This document shows positions 8,352 to 16,887 of a DNA stretch of 64,000 bases, in pieces. This DNA comes from Muribaculaceae bacterium (GTDB lineage Bacteria; Bacteroidota; Bacteroidia; Bacteroidales; Muribaculaceae): the NCBI GenBank assembly GCA_017548365.1, contig JAFZAC010000023.1, forward strand, positions 1-64,000, read 5' to 3'. The notes below the pieces were generated by a model. The model saw only the letters and a list, made by a program, of their open reading frames with translations, searched no databases and had not been told where the DNA came from. The stretch's first letter is position 1, and every line of letters begins with the position of its first letter. A program made the position numbers and the translations under genes.

Positions 8352-8771
8352 CTATGCTACTTTATTGTTGAAATATGATTTCAATTTACTTATCAAACTT
8401 TCAGCATTTTGCTTGATTTCCAAACAATCCACAAGTGAGAATGGTTCTTGAGAGTAGTCTGCAGAAACCCTTTGCCTCTTCAAACAACGAACGCTTTCAA
8501 GCAAATCACGCTGTTTTTTGGGGTTTATATTAGCCAAACTGTCGCGTATTTTACTTAAAATAATCTCATGTGAATCTTCCCCATAACAAATTTCATCTTG
8601 AACATCATAGGAGATGGCACCAATTTTGAGATGAGCCACGATGTATTTCATATACTGGAACACGGCATAGTACGAACAATGTACACTAGCACAACACACT
8701 TGTTCCTTTTGTGCAGAATTGAGTATGTAATATGCTGCAAGTAAATTATTTCGAGATTTTTGTTCCATCAC
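8352..8771 (-). CDS. HEPN-like domain protein
   Basis: This 139-residue helical protein has the typical HEPN order: an early helix with ASVHCSYYAVFQYMK (28-42), a middle SHE (67-69), and a late LKRQRVSADY (97-106). The H-x-S/A-Y-Y and R-x-x-ADY patterns are characteristic of stand-alone HEPN proteins. The RNase-type R-x4-6-H motif is not visible, so it may be non-catalytic or use other residues. Met1 or Met2 could start. It is the first gene of the HEPN/unknown/SecB-like operon. A weak -7 (TATCTTCG, minus) lies near 8812-8805. It could be the toxin of a TAC module or a structural partner. Confidence 0.65.
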   Translation of the reverse strand: MMEQKSRNNLLAAYYILNSAQKEQVCCASVHCSYYAVFQYMKYIVAHLKIGAISYDVQDEICYGEDSHEIILSKIRDSLANINPKKQRDLLESVRCLKRQRVSADYSQEPFSLVDCLEIKQNAESLISKLKSYFNNKVA

Positions 8772-8924
8772 GTTTCTGTGCAGAGTTGAAATTCCACCAT
8801 GCGAAGATAAATAATAATATTATTCGCTGTATCTTTTAATCTTGATTTTTTTCACTTTTATGTTTTATAACATATTTATGTAGATGATATGCAATTCAAA
8901 TAATTTTATGGAGATTTTAGTCTC

Positions 8925-9182
8925 TTACGACATCATAAATAGTATGCCTTGTTTGTAAAGATAATCTGAATTGGTGGCCCATACTTCAACGTTGGAACCG
9001 ATGAATGGGACTATCAACTTATAGGGACTTCTTGTAACTATGAGGTTGTCGATGAACTGGTTTCGCAAATTTGTGTCGATTGGCACGACTAGAATGAGAT
9101 TTATCAATAGTCCCTTATCAGTTGTAGTGCCAATGAGTTTTTTCTTTTGTTCGATAAGTTGTAATGCTTGAGTGAATATCAT
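8925..9182 (-). CDS. Small unknown protein, 85 residues
   Basis: An open frame runs from ATG 9182, starting MIFTQALQLIEQKKKLIG. The pattern is one N-terminal amphipathic helix followed by beta strands (INLILVVPI, YKLIVPFIG). There is no signal peptide, no membrane helix and no motif I can name. It is on the same strand as its neighbours but has 153 bases before the HEPN-like gene. It could be an extra member of the HEPN/SecB-like unit or a separate small gene. Codon composition fits the surrounding AT-rich genes. Confidence 0.45.
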   Translation of the reverse strand: MIFTQALQLIEQKKKLIGTTTDKGLLINLILVVPIDTNLRNQFIDNLIVTRSPYKLIVPFIGSNVEVWATNSDYLYKQGILFMMS

Positions 9183-9340
9183 AGCAGTGAGATTTGATTG
9201 GATTTATATAATATATTCAAAAGCCGTTTTTAGTATAGGGGTTCTTTGGAGTTAAAAAATAGTTCCTCTATTAAACAGAAGAAAGATGACAGTTAAGCTT
9301 GGACTGTTTGATTCAGCGCCTTCCGCTTGTCACGGTTGAT

Positions 9341-10168
9341 TTATAACTCCATCCCTAGATGAATTCTCAAATACTCAGCAATGACAGGTTGTTTCGCAAC
9401 TATATATTTCTCAAAAACCTCTTTCACGTATGGCGCTACCCAATATTGAGATCCTTCTTCGGGTTGTTGATTCAAATCCAAGGCATCAATATAATCTGAT
9501 GACATCATATAATGCGGATTAAGGGAGTACATATACGAAAAATGAAAAATGAACAAATGCAATGTACATGAATATATATTATTTAGCTCTTTAATACGGT
9601 TAGGATTATAAATCATATTATTATTAAGCCACATGAAATACAATTTGTTATAGTGTGTATTTCCATTAGTCAATCTTCTTATTCTGTGATACAAACCATC
9701 AAAATCAAATAACTTCTCCAAATCCTCTAAAGGTTTATGTTTCCGGATTACTTTCATCATCTTTTCAGTAGAAGGAAGTTTTTGCTTGTTATTTACCCAA
9801 TCTTGGATCTTTTCTACCACTATATTATTTAAGCTATAGTTTTCAGCAATATAGACATTAACATATATTACTGCAATGATTCCGTCATGATACTTTCTCA
9901 ACAAAGCATAAGCATCATTAATCCTTCCCTCTTTTAGTACAATCCTTATAGAATCCAATGTTCCTGCCAACGAACCACAAACGACATTGTCAATATTCAA
10001 CAGGCCTGACATTATCCCGTTTGTTATGAAGTTCGGCCCCATCATATATACCGCATTATAAAACTCAATAAGAGAATCCAACAATGGGAACACTTTATGT
10101 GACTGGTATTCCTTGTCCTTTAATACTTTGTTGTCAAATAGTTCCATAATAATTTGTTTTATTATCAT
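9341..10168 (-). CDS. All-helical protein with R-x6-H motif, partner of the reverse transcriptase
   Basis: The 275-residue protein is almost entirely alpha-helical. A segment DAYALLRKYHDGIIAVIYVN (85-104) resembles the central helix of DUF5677/HEPN-type proteins. Further on comes RLTNGNTHYN, giving R165-x6-H172, close to the R-x4-6-H RNase signature of HEPN toxins, including a polar N near the R. This is a visual match only. An alternative start is Met8 at 10147. The gene begins 41 bases after the reverse transcriptase stop on the same strand, so the two are probably co-transcribed. As a partner of an Abi/UG-type RT it may be the effector that kills or arrests infected cells. Confidence 0.55.
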   Translation of the reverse strand: MIIKQIIMELFDNKVLKDKEYQSHKVFPLLDSLIEFYNAVYMMGPNFITNGIMSGLLNIDNVVCGSLAGTLDSIRIVLKEGRINDAYALLRKYHDGIIAVIYVNVYIAENYSLNNIVVEKIQDWVNNKQKLPSTEKMMKVIRKHKPLEDLEKLFDFDGLYHRIRRLTNGNTHYNKLYFMWLNNNMIYNPNRIKELNNIYSCTLHLFIFHFSYMYSLNPHYMMSSDYIDALDLNQQPEEGSQYWVAPYVKEVFEKYIVAKQPVIAEYLRIHLGMEL

Positions 10169-10209
10169 CTAATAACTTCCATCTTCAAAAACAAAAAGCA
10201 CTATAATAT

Positions 10210-11733
10210 TTATAAGAATTCAGATTTGATGAATGAAATTTTCTTGTTTTTAAGTCTTCGATATTCTCCTTTAGGTAGTTCTTCCTTAGATAAAACTTCA
10301 TAAACAAAAATCCAGTATCTGTCCATTTCAGCAGCTAAAGATATTGCTTTGTCTTTAAATATCTTTTTCGCTTTTATGTTTTTGTCACGCTTTGCTTTTA
10401 AGAACGCAAGCAGCATGAAGATACAATCTGAACTATTAATTGAGTCATCAACATACTTTGGTTCTAATGAAAAATTATATTTTATTGACCAATATAATGA
10501 GAACGAGCATGCCTCATATATATGTCGTTTAATTCCTATATCATATAAATCTTGTGAGATGATTTGAATTCTCTCCGTAGTAATATCAAAAATATCAAAA
10601 ACATATGCCTCCATCCAATGAACCAAATATGGGTAAAGACAGAGCAGTTGATGAATCAAGTCAATGTAATACTCTTTTGCATCTTTTCCAAGGACTGTAT
10701 TTGCAATTGTTTTAATTGCATATGTAAAAACAGCGCTGTTTCCAGTTTTGTTGACCAAACTAATCGATAAATCCAAATAAGTTTTTAGCCTCTTTTTTTT
10801 AAAAACAAGCTTATTCTTATCAGTATATGTGTCACCTATAAAAAAACTATTTAACGAACTAATCCAATGGGTATCAGAATTAATAGGAAGTTTGGTGATT
10901 TTTGTTTTTTTAGTATTTAAACTTAGTTCATATTTCTTTAAAACGTCATTTAAATCTAATAAGAAACGCTCTGCATTATCTTCTGAATCAACATAACAAG
11001 TAAAATCATCAATGTTTCTGACATATTGATACTTATTAGAAAGTTCTTTATCAACACAACATAAAACGATTTCAGATAACAAGTTAGAGCTATGAGGTCC
11101 TATAAGTAGGCCATTAGTTTCTCCATTTTTAGTATTTCGAGTGCAAAGATCTATAATATTATACCATTTTGAATAATCATTTTTGTATCTCTTGGCTTCT
11201 TCTTTTCCTACTAATGCCCAAGATAGGACATGTGAGTATATACTTGGGAAGCAATTCGATATATCTGCATCAACTCTATATTTGTTTCCAATAGGTATTT
11301 TTTGAATACTCTCCATTAAATTTTTGTCTTTATCTACATAATTGAGACTCATTTCAAATAAGTGGTCTTTGCCTTTGAGCTTTTGAAGATGAATTTGACT
11401 ATATTTATACTTTTGACCATCAGTTTTCTCTCCCAAAAAACGAACAATTTCTGCCCAATTGCTTGCGATACAATTACATAAGTTCGAATAAGATAAAGGG
11501 GTGGGAATAGACAAAAGGCGTGGGACATTAGTGTTTCTTGTGCATTCATACCTAACATAATCACGACCACCACTTTTAAAAGTAGGAAAGTCCATGCTTT
11601 CGCAATAATCATAAAAAGCCTTTGAAGTAAATATTTCAGGAAGTTTATCTGCAAATAAACCATACCCCAAAAGCCCCTTTCTAAGATCTTCTTTGGGTAT
11701 TTCTTGTAAATAATCAATATATTTCTTGCTCAT
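10210..11733 (-). CDS. Reverse transcriptase of the Abi/UG (defence-associated) type
   Basis: The protein has 507 residues. RT motif A is DADISNCFPSIYSH (155-168), motif B is LLIGPHSSNLLSEIVL (209-224), motif C is RNIDDF (239-244) with the catalytic D242-D243, and motif D is LSLNTKKTKI (270-279). The xDD in an IDDF context and the GPHSSN motif are typical of abortive-infection and UG-group RTs rather than retrons or group II introns. No maturase, HNH or protease domain is present; about 220 helical residues follow the RT core, as in DRT proteins. It is followed by the R-x6-H protein. The exact DRT class cannot be set by eye. The likely role is anti-phage defence. Confidence 0.85.
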   Translation of the reverse strand: MSKKYIDYLQEIPKEDLRKGLLGYGLFADKLPEIFTSKAFYDYCESMDFPTFKSGGRDYVRYECTRNTNVPRLLSIPTPLSYSNLCNCIASNWAEIVRFLGEKTDGQKYKYSQIHLQKLKGKDHLFEMSLNYVDKDKNLMESIQKIPIGNKYRVDADISNCFPSIYSHVLSWALVGKEEAKRYKNDYSKWYNIIDLCTRNTKNGETNGLLIGPHSSNLLSEIVLCCVDKELSNKYQYVRNIDDFTCYVDSEDNAERFLLDLNDVLKKYELSLNTKKTKITKLPINSDTHWISSLNSFFIGDTYTDKNKLVFKKKRLKTYLDLSISLVNKTGNSAVFTYAIKTIANTVLGKDAKEYYIDLIHQLLCLYPYLVHWMEAYVFDIFDITTERIQIISQDLYDIGIKRHIYEACSFSLYWSIKYNFSLEPKYVDDSINSSDCIFMLLAFLKAKRDKNIKAKKIFKDKAISLAAEMDRYWIFVYEVLSKEELPKGEYRRLKNKKISFIKSEFL

Positions 11734-11938
11734 ATTATATAGTTTTAAAGATATAGTTCAAAATCTGCAATGATACTCATATCAATACTTTTTTACTAAT
11801 ATTACAATGCCTCATTATATACTATCCAAAGAGTTGTATATCATGTACTTCTTTTTGATGCTGAGATACTTGCTAGTTTGCAGTTCACAGGTTTTTAGAA
11901 TGACATTTCTTGATAGCATTGAGATTTACAACAATCAT

Positions 11939-13051
11939 TTATGGAATATATACTCTGCATAAGCCACTATTCATGGCTATGGGTATCCATGCCATTTTTT
12001 GGTATCTCTTCATTATATCTATGCCCCATCTCACACCTACTTTATTTATCTCATTTTGAATATTGTTTTCTGATAAATCGTTTGGAGCAATATGTTGATT
12101 GTTTTGGTTGATCCAGCAATTCCAAGCCTCGCTTTTAATAAAGCGCTCTTTTCTCTCTGCGAAAGGCAATGTTGGTGGAAGTAATTTGTTGAGCCTGTAT
12201 TTTGCTAGTTCCCAAATTTGCATAACCCTTTCTTCTTTCTTGAAAGCCTCTTGTAACTGATTCAAAAATGCAGGTTCTTGCAATTCTGGTTGTTGTATCC
12301 AATAGTTGTTTAAGGCTTCTAGTTCTTTAAGACGAATGCCATCTATCTTTTTGTAAACATCTTCTAGGTAGCTGACGACATAAGGACTTTCACTCTTTTT
12401 GGGGCTATTTCCTTCCCACAATTGGTCGGCTTTTGGTTTTAAAACAGAAAATAGAGAAGAACCGATACTATAATCCAGTTTACCTAAATCTTGATACTGA
12501 ATAGTCCATGTCTCCTTGCGGTAATACACATTTAGCAGATATAGGGCTGCTAATGCTTGAATGAGAGCCTTAACATTCCCTTTATATAAAGAGGAGTACC
12601 TGTCATGTTTTACTGCCTGATAGGCTTTTTCCCAATATGTCCCTTGTCGCTTATGGGCTTCCTTAAGTGGTCTCAACACCCTATTTTCATCCTTTGTCAG
12701 ATTAAAGAAAGGAGTGACCACAAGTACTTGTTTATTGTGAGTTTGCCATTTAACATCTATCAATTTCAAACAATCCTCATCAAACTTAATTGAGCTATCG
12801 CCTCTTTCCTTCTCACCTTTAAGATCAAAATACAACTCTTTTGAAATTGCCTCTATCTGAACACAACAGCGAACCAACAAGTCTGCTATATGTGGTGAAA
12901 ATGTCAACAACTGAGTTGAACATGCCTCCACCACCTCTTGACCGTTCCTACTTGTTGTTTTCTCGTCTGTTACAAAAATGTACTTAGACATTTCAATAAC
13001 ATCTTTTTCGAGGTTTATATACGTTTGCCAAAATATATCTGATTTTTTCAT
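11939..13051 (-). CDS. HEPN-like defence protein with KHxR motif
   Basis: The 370-residue protein starts with an alpha-helical domain (1-180) containing an early helix pair (PHIADLLVRCCVQIEAISKEL at about 53-73) and YWEKAYQAVKHDRY (139-152). A helix (ALIQALAALYLLNVYY) follows. The V-K-H-D-R motif followed by a long hydrophobic helix is common in HEPN-like proteins of abortive-infection and mobile-element loci. The C-terminal half is charged and helical with no motif I recognise. The gene is separate from the reverse transcriptase, with 205 bases between its stop and the RT start, but on the same strand. A 38-codon frame precedes it by 34 bases. RNase activity is possible but not shown. Confidence 0.5.
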   Translation of the reverse strand: MKKSDIFWQTYINLEKDVIEMSKYIFVTDEKTTSRNGQEVVEACSTQLLTFSPHIADLLVRCCVQIEAISKELYFDLKGEKERGDSSIKFDEDCLKLIDVKWQTHNKQVLVVTPFFNLTKDENRVLRPLKEAHKRQGTYWEKAYQAVKHDRYSSLYKGNVKALIQALAALYLLNVYYRKETWTIQYQDLGKLDYSIGSSLFSVLKPKADQLWEGNSPKKSESPYVVSYLEDVYKKIDGIRLKELEALNNYWIQQPELQEPAFLNQLQEAFKKEERVMQIWELAKYRLNKLLPPTLPFAERKERFIKSEAWNCWINQNNQHIAPNDLSENNIQNEINKVGVRWGIDIMKRYQKMAWIPIAMNSGLCRVYIP

Positions 13052-13085
13052 TATTTTATAATTAGTTTTTTATAAATCCTATTGA

Positions 13086-13202
13086 TTAGATGACTCTTGG
13101 GCCAATATCCTTAAGATTTGCTACAATATAAAGGATCTCGTTTTGAGCATATAATTTAGTAAATTGCTCAACATTTCTTATTCTTCTTTTTGTGATTTTC
13201 AT
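13086..13202 (-). CDS. Possible 38-residue small protein upstream of the HEPN-like gene
   Basis: A short frame (MKITKRRIRNVEQFTKLY start) runs to a stop 34 bases before the HEPN-like ATG. It is basic at the N-terminus and then helical and hydrophobic. A -7-like element (TAAATTTG, minus strand) lies at 13259-13252, so both genes could share a transcript. It may be a small antitoxin or leader peptide, or a chance frame. Too short for firm support. Confidence 0.3.
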   Translation of the reverse strand: MKITKRRIRNVEQFTKLYAQNEILYIVANLKDIGPRVI

Positions 13203-13345
13203 ATTTTATGTTCATAAATTTGTTCCTTAAATAGTTTTTACATTCAATGTACAAATTTAATAATTTTTATTGAAAAAAGCAACTGAATTATTAAACAGTA
13301 TTATTCATTACCATAATTTTGTTTTGTATTTTATTAAAAGGTTTA

Positions 13346-13379
13346 CTAACAGCTGGTGGTGCTATCCACCAGCTGTTAG
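13346..13379. terminator. Long perfect hairpin terminator
   Basis: A perfect 14-bp stem (CTAACAGCTGGTGG and its complement) closes a 6-base loop. It lies 25 bases after the stop of the secreted protein gene ending at 13404 and separates the secreted-protein cluster from the defence genes. The T run is weak on both strands. Confidence 0.7.
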
Positions 13380-13403
13380 AATTGTAAAAAAGGTGAATCT
13401 GAA

Positions 13404-14279
13404 CTATTTAATGATCTTCTTGGTGGAGCGAGTGCCGTCGGTGTAGGTTGTAACCTTGATGCTCACGCCCTTGAAAGGCTCATTGCTCTCCACGCCGGCG
13501 AGGTTGTAGTAACGGACATTAGCCACTTTCTTGTCGCCAGCGATAGTGGAGATGGCTTCAGGATCTTTCAATTGTAGTGCCTGATCGTAGGCATTGCCTT
13601 TGTACACGAGTTCGCCATTTTCATAAACAGCCGAGAGGCTTGCCATGGGGTTAATACTCGTCACATATTCTCTATAAGGAACAAGAAAATCACCATACCT
13701 ACAGTCCACACCAATTCCCTCAATGATTTTAGCCTCATAATCCGGATAATAGTAATTAACACCATCATCATAATTTATGTGATAGCCATTTCTGAGTGCT
13801 CCCGCAACTTCTACTGTAATTGGGATGTATCTATGCATAAAATAATCGATGATCTCAAGTCCGTAGTAATCCTCAATGCCGAGGGTTTCAACCGTCTCGC
13901 TGTCAGGCAAGAACATCGGTTTGTTGAAGTCATATAATATTTTAGGAATAAACCACCAGTGTTTCTCGTTGTCGATAGCTGTCACAACTTTATTTTCCTC
14001 TCTCACATAAGCCACAAGATATGGCTCCTGGGCTAAGAGTTCTTCGTTATAGTCAGTGCGATATACATTATAGTATAATTCACCGTCAATTTCGGTCGTG
14101 CCATTGATTTCAAGAGTATATAGCTGTTCTGTAAGATAACCTTCGTCTGGCCAATCAAGATAATGACCGACATATTCCCAAACTACACCTTCTCGCACAA
14201 GGGGCACGTACTCATTCTCAACTGCGCTGGCGCTGGCCATCGTCAGCAATCCCAGCAATAACAATGTAATCTTTTTCAT
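13404..14279 (-). CDS. Secreted protein with type IX-like C-terminal tail
   Basis: The 291-residue protein begins with a clear signal peptide (MKKITLLLLGLLTMASASA). The body is beta-rich and acidic with many Tyr/Asp residues and no known catalytic motif. The last ~60 residues (RYYNLAGVESNEPFKGVSIKVTTYTDG ... KKIIK, two segments) follow the pattern of Bacteroidetes C-terminal sorting tails, where a YYNLAG/YNLQG strand precedes a basic end. It should therefore be exported and perhaps anchored by the type IX system. It is the last of four secreted-protein genes on this strand. The function is unknown. Confidence 0.7.
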   Translation of the reverse strand: MKKITLLLLGLLTMASASAVENEYVPLVREGVVWEYVGHYLDWPDEGYLTEQLYTLEINGTTEIDGELYYNVYRTDYNEELLAQEPYLVAYVREENKVVTAIDNEKHWWFIPKILYDFNKPMFLPDSETVETLGIEDYYGLEIIDYFMHRYIPITVEVAGALRNGYHINYDDGVNYYYPDYEAKIIEGIGVDCRYGDFLVPYREYVTSINPMASLSAVYENGELVYKGNAYDQALQLKDPEAISTIAGDKKVANVRYYNLAGVESNEPFKGVSIKVTTYTDGTRSTKKIIK

Positions 14280-14357
14280 AACTATTCTTGTTTTAGTACT
14301 TACTAATTTCCTTGTCTTTCAACAGCAAAAATAGCAAGCATCGGTTAATAATCCAAA

Positions 14358-16871
14358 TTATTCGTCAACATAATGTTTAAATTCCACTTTTGAACCGAGT
14401 TCAGCAGTGAACTTACCAATAAATTCAACATTTCCAGCCTCTATCTTGACCCTGGCTCCGCTCTGGAACACGCAGCCGTCAATAGTCACCTTACTAGGAG
14501 TCTTTACATTGAATGTGGCGCCATTCTCAACAATAAACCCTTCTCCCAAATGAACATCACCTGATGCATCTATCTCGTAGACAGCTCCACTTTTTATTGT
14601 AACGTTGTTGGCAGCACTAAAGGAACTTGCATAAACAAACTGCGAATTATTGATGTTGCAGTTCTGAAGTGTCATTGGTGCAATATAAGGAATATGATTA
14701 TGATTATAGACCATTATAGTGCTTGTTGAATGGGCCTGAAGATATGTGGGACCCATATTATTGCCAACTATTATACCTTGATTACCATTATTGTCGCAAT
14801 ATGCAATTGTGTCTCTTCCTGACACTCCTTCAATCTTAAAGCCATTCTTTACACGAGATACGTTAATTCCACTGTATCGAAGTGGTTCAGTTGTCCACAT
14901 CTCGAATTCAGGATCACCTAACAGATTATGTTCAAGAATTACGTGGTTATATGTTGAACTGTTAGTTACTCTGTAATATACTTTGGAAAAAGCCTCAGCT
15001 ATACCAATAGAGTAATAGCGCCTACTGAAAGTTGAAGTTATAAATTCTTTTTCTAGAAGTTCTGATGCCGGCAAATAGCCTTGCCTTGAGTTTCCAAGAT
15101 AAGCAGGACCTCCATAGTTCTTTCCAAGAGTAAACGATTCTGCCAGATTATATTTATTTTCCATGTCAGTGTAACAATAAAATGTTGGAGCCTTGTCATA
15201 TGGTGCCGTTACACATGAAATAGAATAACATATGTTAGGATATTCTTTATTATACTTGTTGTTTAAACCATTACCAGACTCATCAATCACATTATAGTTT
15301 GTATTTATAGTGGGATTGCTGTCTAAAGCTGAAAGTATTTTTATAGTGTTGTTCTTATCATATATCGCAACAGATTGCGGCTCACCATGTGCGTAAAGAC
15401 TGATATAACCATACTTGTAATCATTTAAATGCTTTACCAAATAGGAACCGGACCATTGATTTTGAGGTTCTGAGTTAATTATGTGATTTACATAATCAAA
15501 AGCATTATTTGCAGCATCTAAGACATAGCTTGCCGTAATAGCACCTGATGAAATAAAGAATGATTTTGTGAGATACGAATAATCGTTCTCATAAGGGCAA
15601 AAAACATAACGAAATAATTTGTCACTATAATTGTTTATTTCAATTTGATTGCTACACAATAATCTACCAAGGAACAATTCAGGAGTATATGTTAATGTGT
15701 TATGTTCTTGGAGGATACCAGGAATTATATATTCACTCTCATTCATGGCATCGTAGAAAGTAGCTAAATGCGACCAATTTAAGGACAAGTCGCTGAAATA
15801 CATATCGGTTGAAACATGATTCTTGTGATTACTGTTTAGCATAATATAAGAATGTGCATATCTTATTGGAGCGAATGGTGCTTTTCCTCCCATCAACACA
15901 AAGGAAGTAGGTGATGTGCTGGATGAAACTGCATATTTCAGATATTGTCTTACTACACCGGCACTGTCGGCAATCACGGAAATTGTATCACCAAACTCAT
16001 CAATATTAATATCACCGCCATTACATATTGTTGAAGCCATCAAATCCTCAATACATACAGTTCCTGCTGAAATGCCTTTTTGTCTTTTCATGGCAATTAT
16101 CTTCTTGAATGCTGGAGCCAATGCCCGATTTGTTATTATACAATATTGATAGGTGGGTAATGTCTCAGGATTATTCCCAGCATTGAGGTTGGGCCTGCCA
16201 GTAGGTGTATATGAATTGTTTGCCACGTCAGCACAATTCTTGACAAATGAAGCAGTTATATCTTGTTCATACTCTTTTAGAGTGGCTTCATTTCTGTATA
16301 TTTTAGGTGATATTTGACTATCGATATTATAATTAAGTCTTAGTGTTAAGGATGTAAATAATCTTAAAACTCCAGTTTCAGGATTATATAACACCGGTCT
16401 TAATCCAATTGATGCAACCTTGTTGCTTCCAAACAAATAACCATAAGAAACATCAATGTTTTCTATAGATGGATAATAAGACGTCAAATTATAAATATAA
16501 GAATCTGGTACCGTAAATTCAATTAATGTTGTGTCACTAATAGCCCTTGACTCTTGTGAAGGGAAAACGGTTGCGTTAATGTTAATATCAATATAACTGA
16601 CTTGATCGTAATCGATAGAAAAATTAGTCGCATTATATGGGACCGACAACATAAGCACATCACATGGTAGCTCCGGGCATCCAGCTTTGTTAAAGGAATT
16701 CAGTCCCTCATAATCAACTCTGGCATATGCATTGCCATTAATCGTGTCATAAGTTATCGACAGCTTTGCTGGGTCGTAAGTCACTGTGTGGGTAATATGC
16801 TCAGCCATTATACATACTGATGACATGGTAAGCTGCACCACAAACAAGAATATCAGTTTAATTATTCTCAT
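14358..16871 (-). CDS. Gingipain-like C25 family cysteine peptidase, secreted
   Basis: The protein has 837 residues and a signal peptide ending near residue 23. An N-terminal pro-domain-like beta region (25-235) is followed by a caspase-like C25 domain: YQYCIITN (241-248), STDMYFSDL (354-362), the catalytic His in LYAHGEP (H495), the catalytic Cys in SISCVTAPYD (C553) and GGPAYLGNSRQGY (587-599). All match the gingipain layout. The C-terminal ~130 residues look like a beta-helix strip (IKSGAVYEIDASGDVHLGEG) and lack a clear type IX sorting tail. Substrate specificity cannot be read. It starts 16 bases after the S74/type IX gene stop, so the two are probably co-transcribed. It may process surface proteins or degrade host or dietary protein. 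Confidence 0.8.
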   Translation of the reverse strand: MRIIKLIFLFVVQLTMSSVCIMAEHITHTVTYDPAKLSITYDTINGNAYARVDYEGLNSFNKAGCPELPCDVLMLSVPYNATNFSIDYDQVSYIDININATVFPSQESRAISDTTLIEFTVPDSYIYNLTSYYPSIENIDVSYGYLFGSNKVASIGLRPVLYNPETGVLRLFTSLTLRLNYNIDSQISPKIYRNEATLKEYEQDITASFVKNCADVANNSYTPTGRPNLNAGNNPETLPTYQYCIITNRALAPAFKKIIAMKRQKGISAGTVCIEDLMASTICNGGDINIDEFGDTISVIADSAGVVRQYLKYAVSSSTSPTSFVLMGGKAPFAPIRYAHSYIMLNSNHKNHVSTDMYFSDLSLNWSHLATFYDAMNESEYIIPGILQEHNTLTYTPELFLGRLLCSNQIEINNYSDKLFRYVFCPYENDYSYLTKSFFISSGAITASYVLDAANNAFDYVNHIINSEPQNQWSGSYLVKHLNDYKYGYISLYAHGEPQSVAIYDKNNTIKILSALDSNPTINTNYNVIDESGNGLNNKYNKEYPNICYSISCVTAPYDKAPTFYCYTDMENKYNLAESFTLGKNYGGPAYLGNSRQGYLPASELLEKEFITSTFSRRYYSIGIAEAFSKVYYRVTNSSTYNHVILEHNLLGDPEFEMWTTEPLRYSGINVSRVKNGFKIEGVSGRDTIAYCDNNGNQGIIVGNNMGPTYLQAHSTSTIMVYNHNHIPYIAPMTLQNCNINNSQFVYASSFSAANNVTIKSGAVYEIDASGDVHLGEGFIVENGATFNVKTPSKVTIDGCVFQSGARVKIEAGNVEFIGKFTAELGSKVEFKHYVDE

Positions 16872-16887
16872 TATGCAACCTCCTTTC

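Noticed and set aside
10210..11733. Retron or group II intron for the reverse transcriptase
   Set aside because: The motif C context is IDDF rather than YADD, there is no maturase or endonuclease domain, and no msr/msd-like inverted repeats are seen beside the gene.
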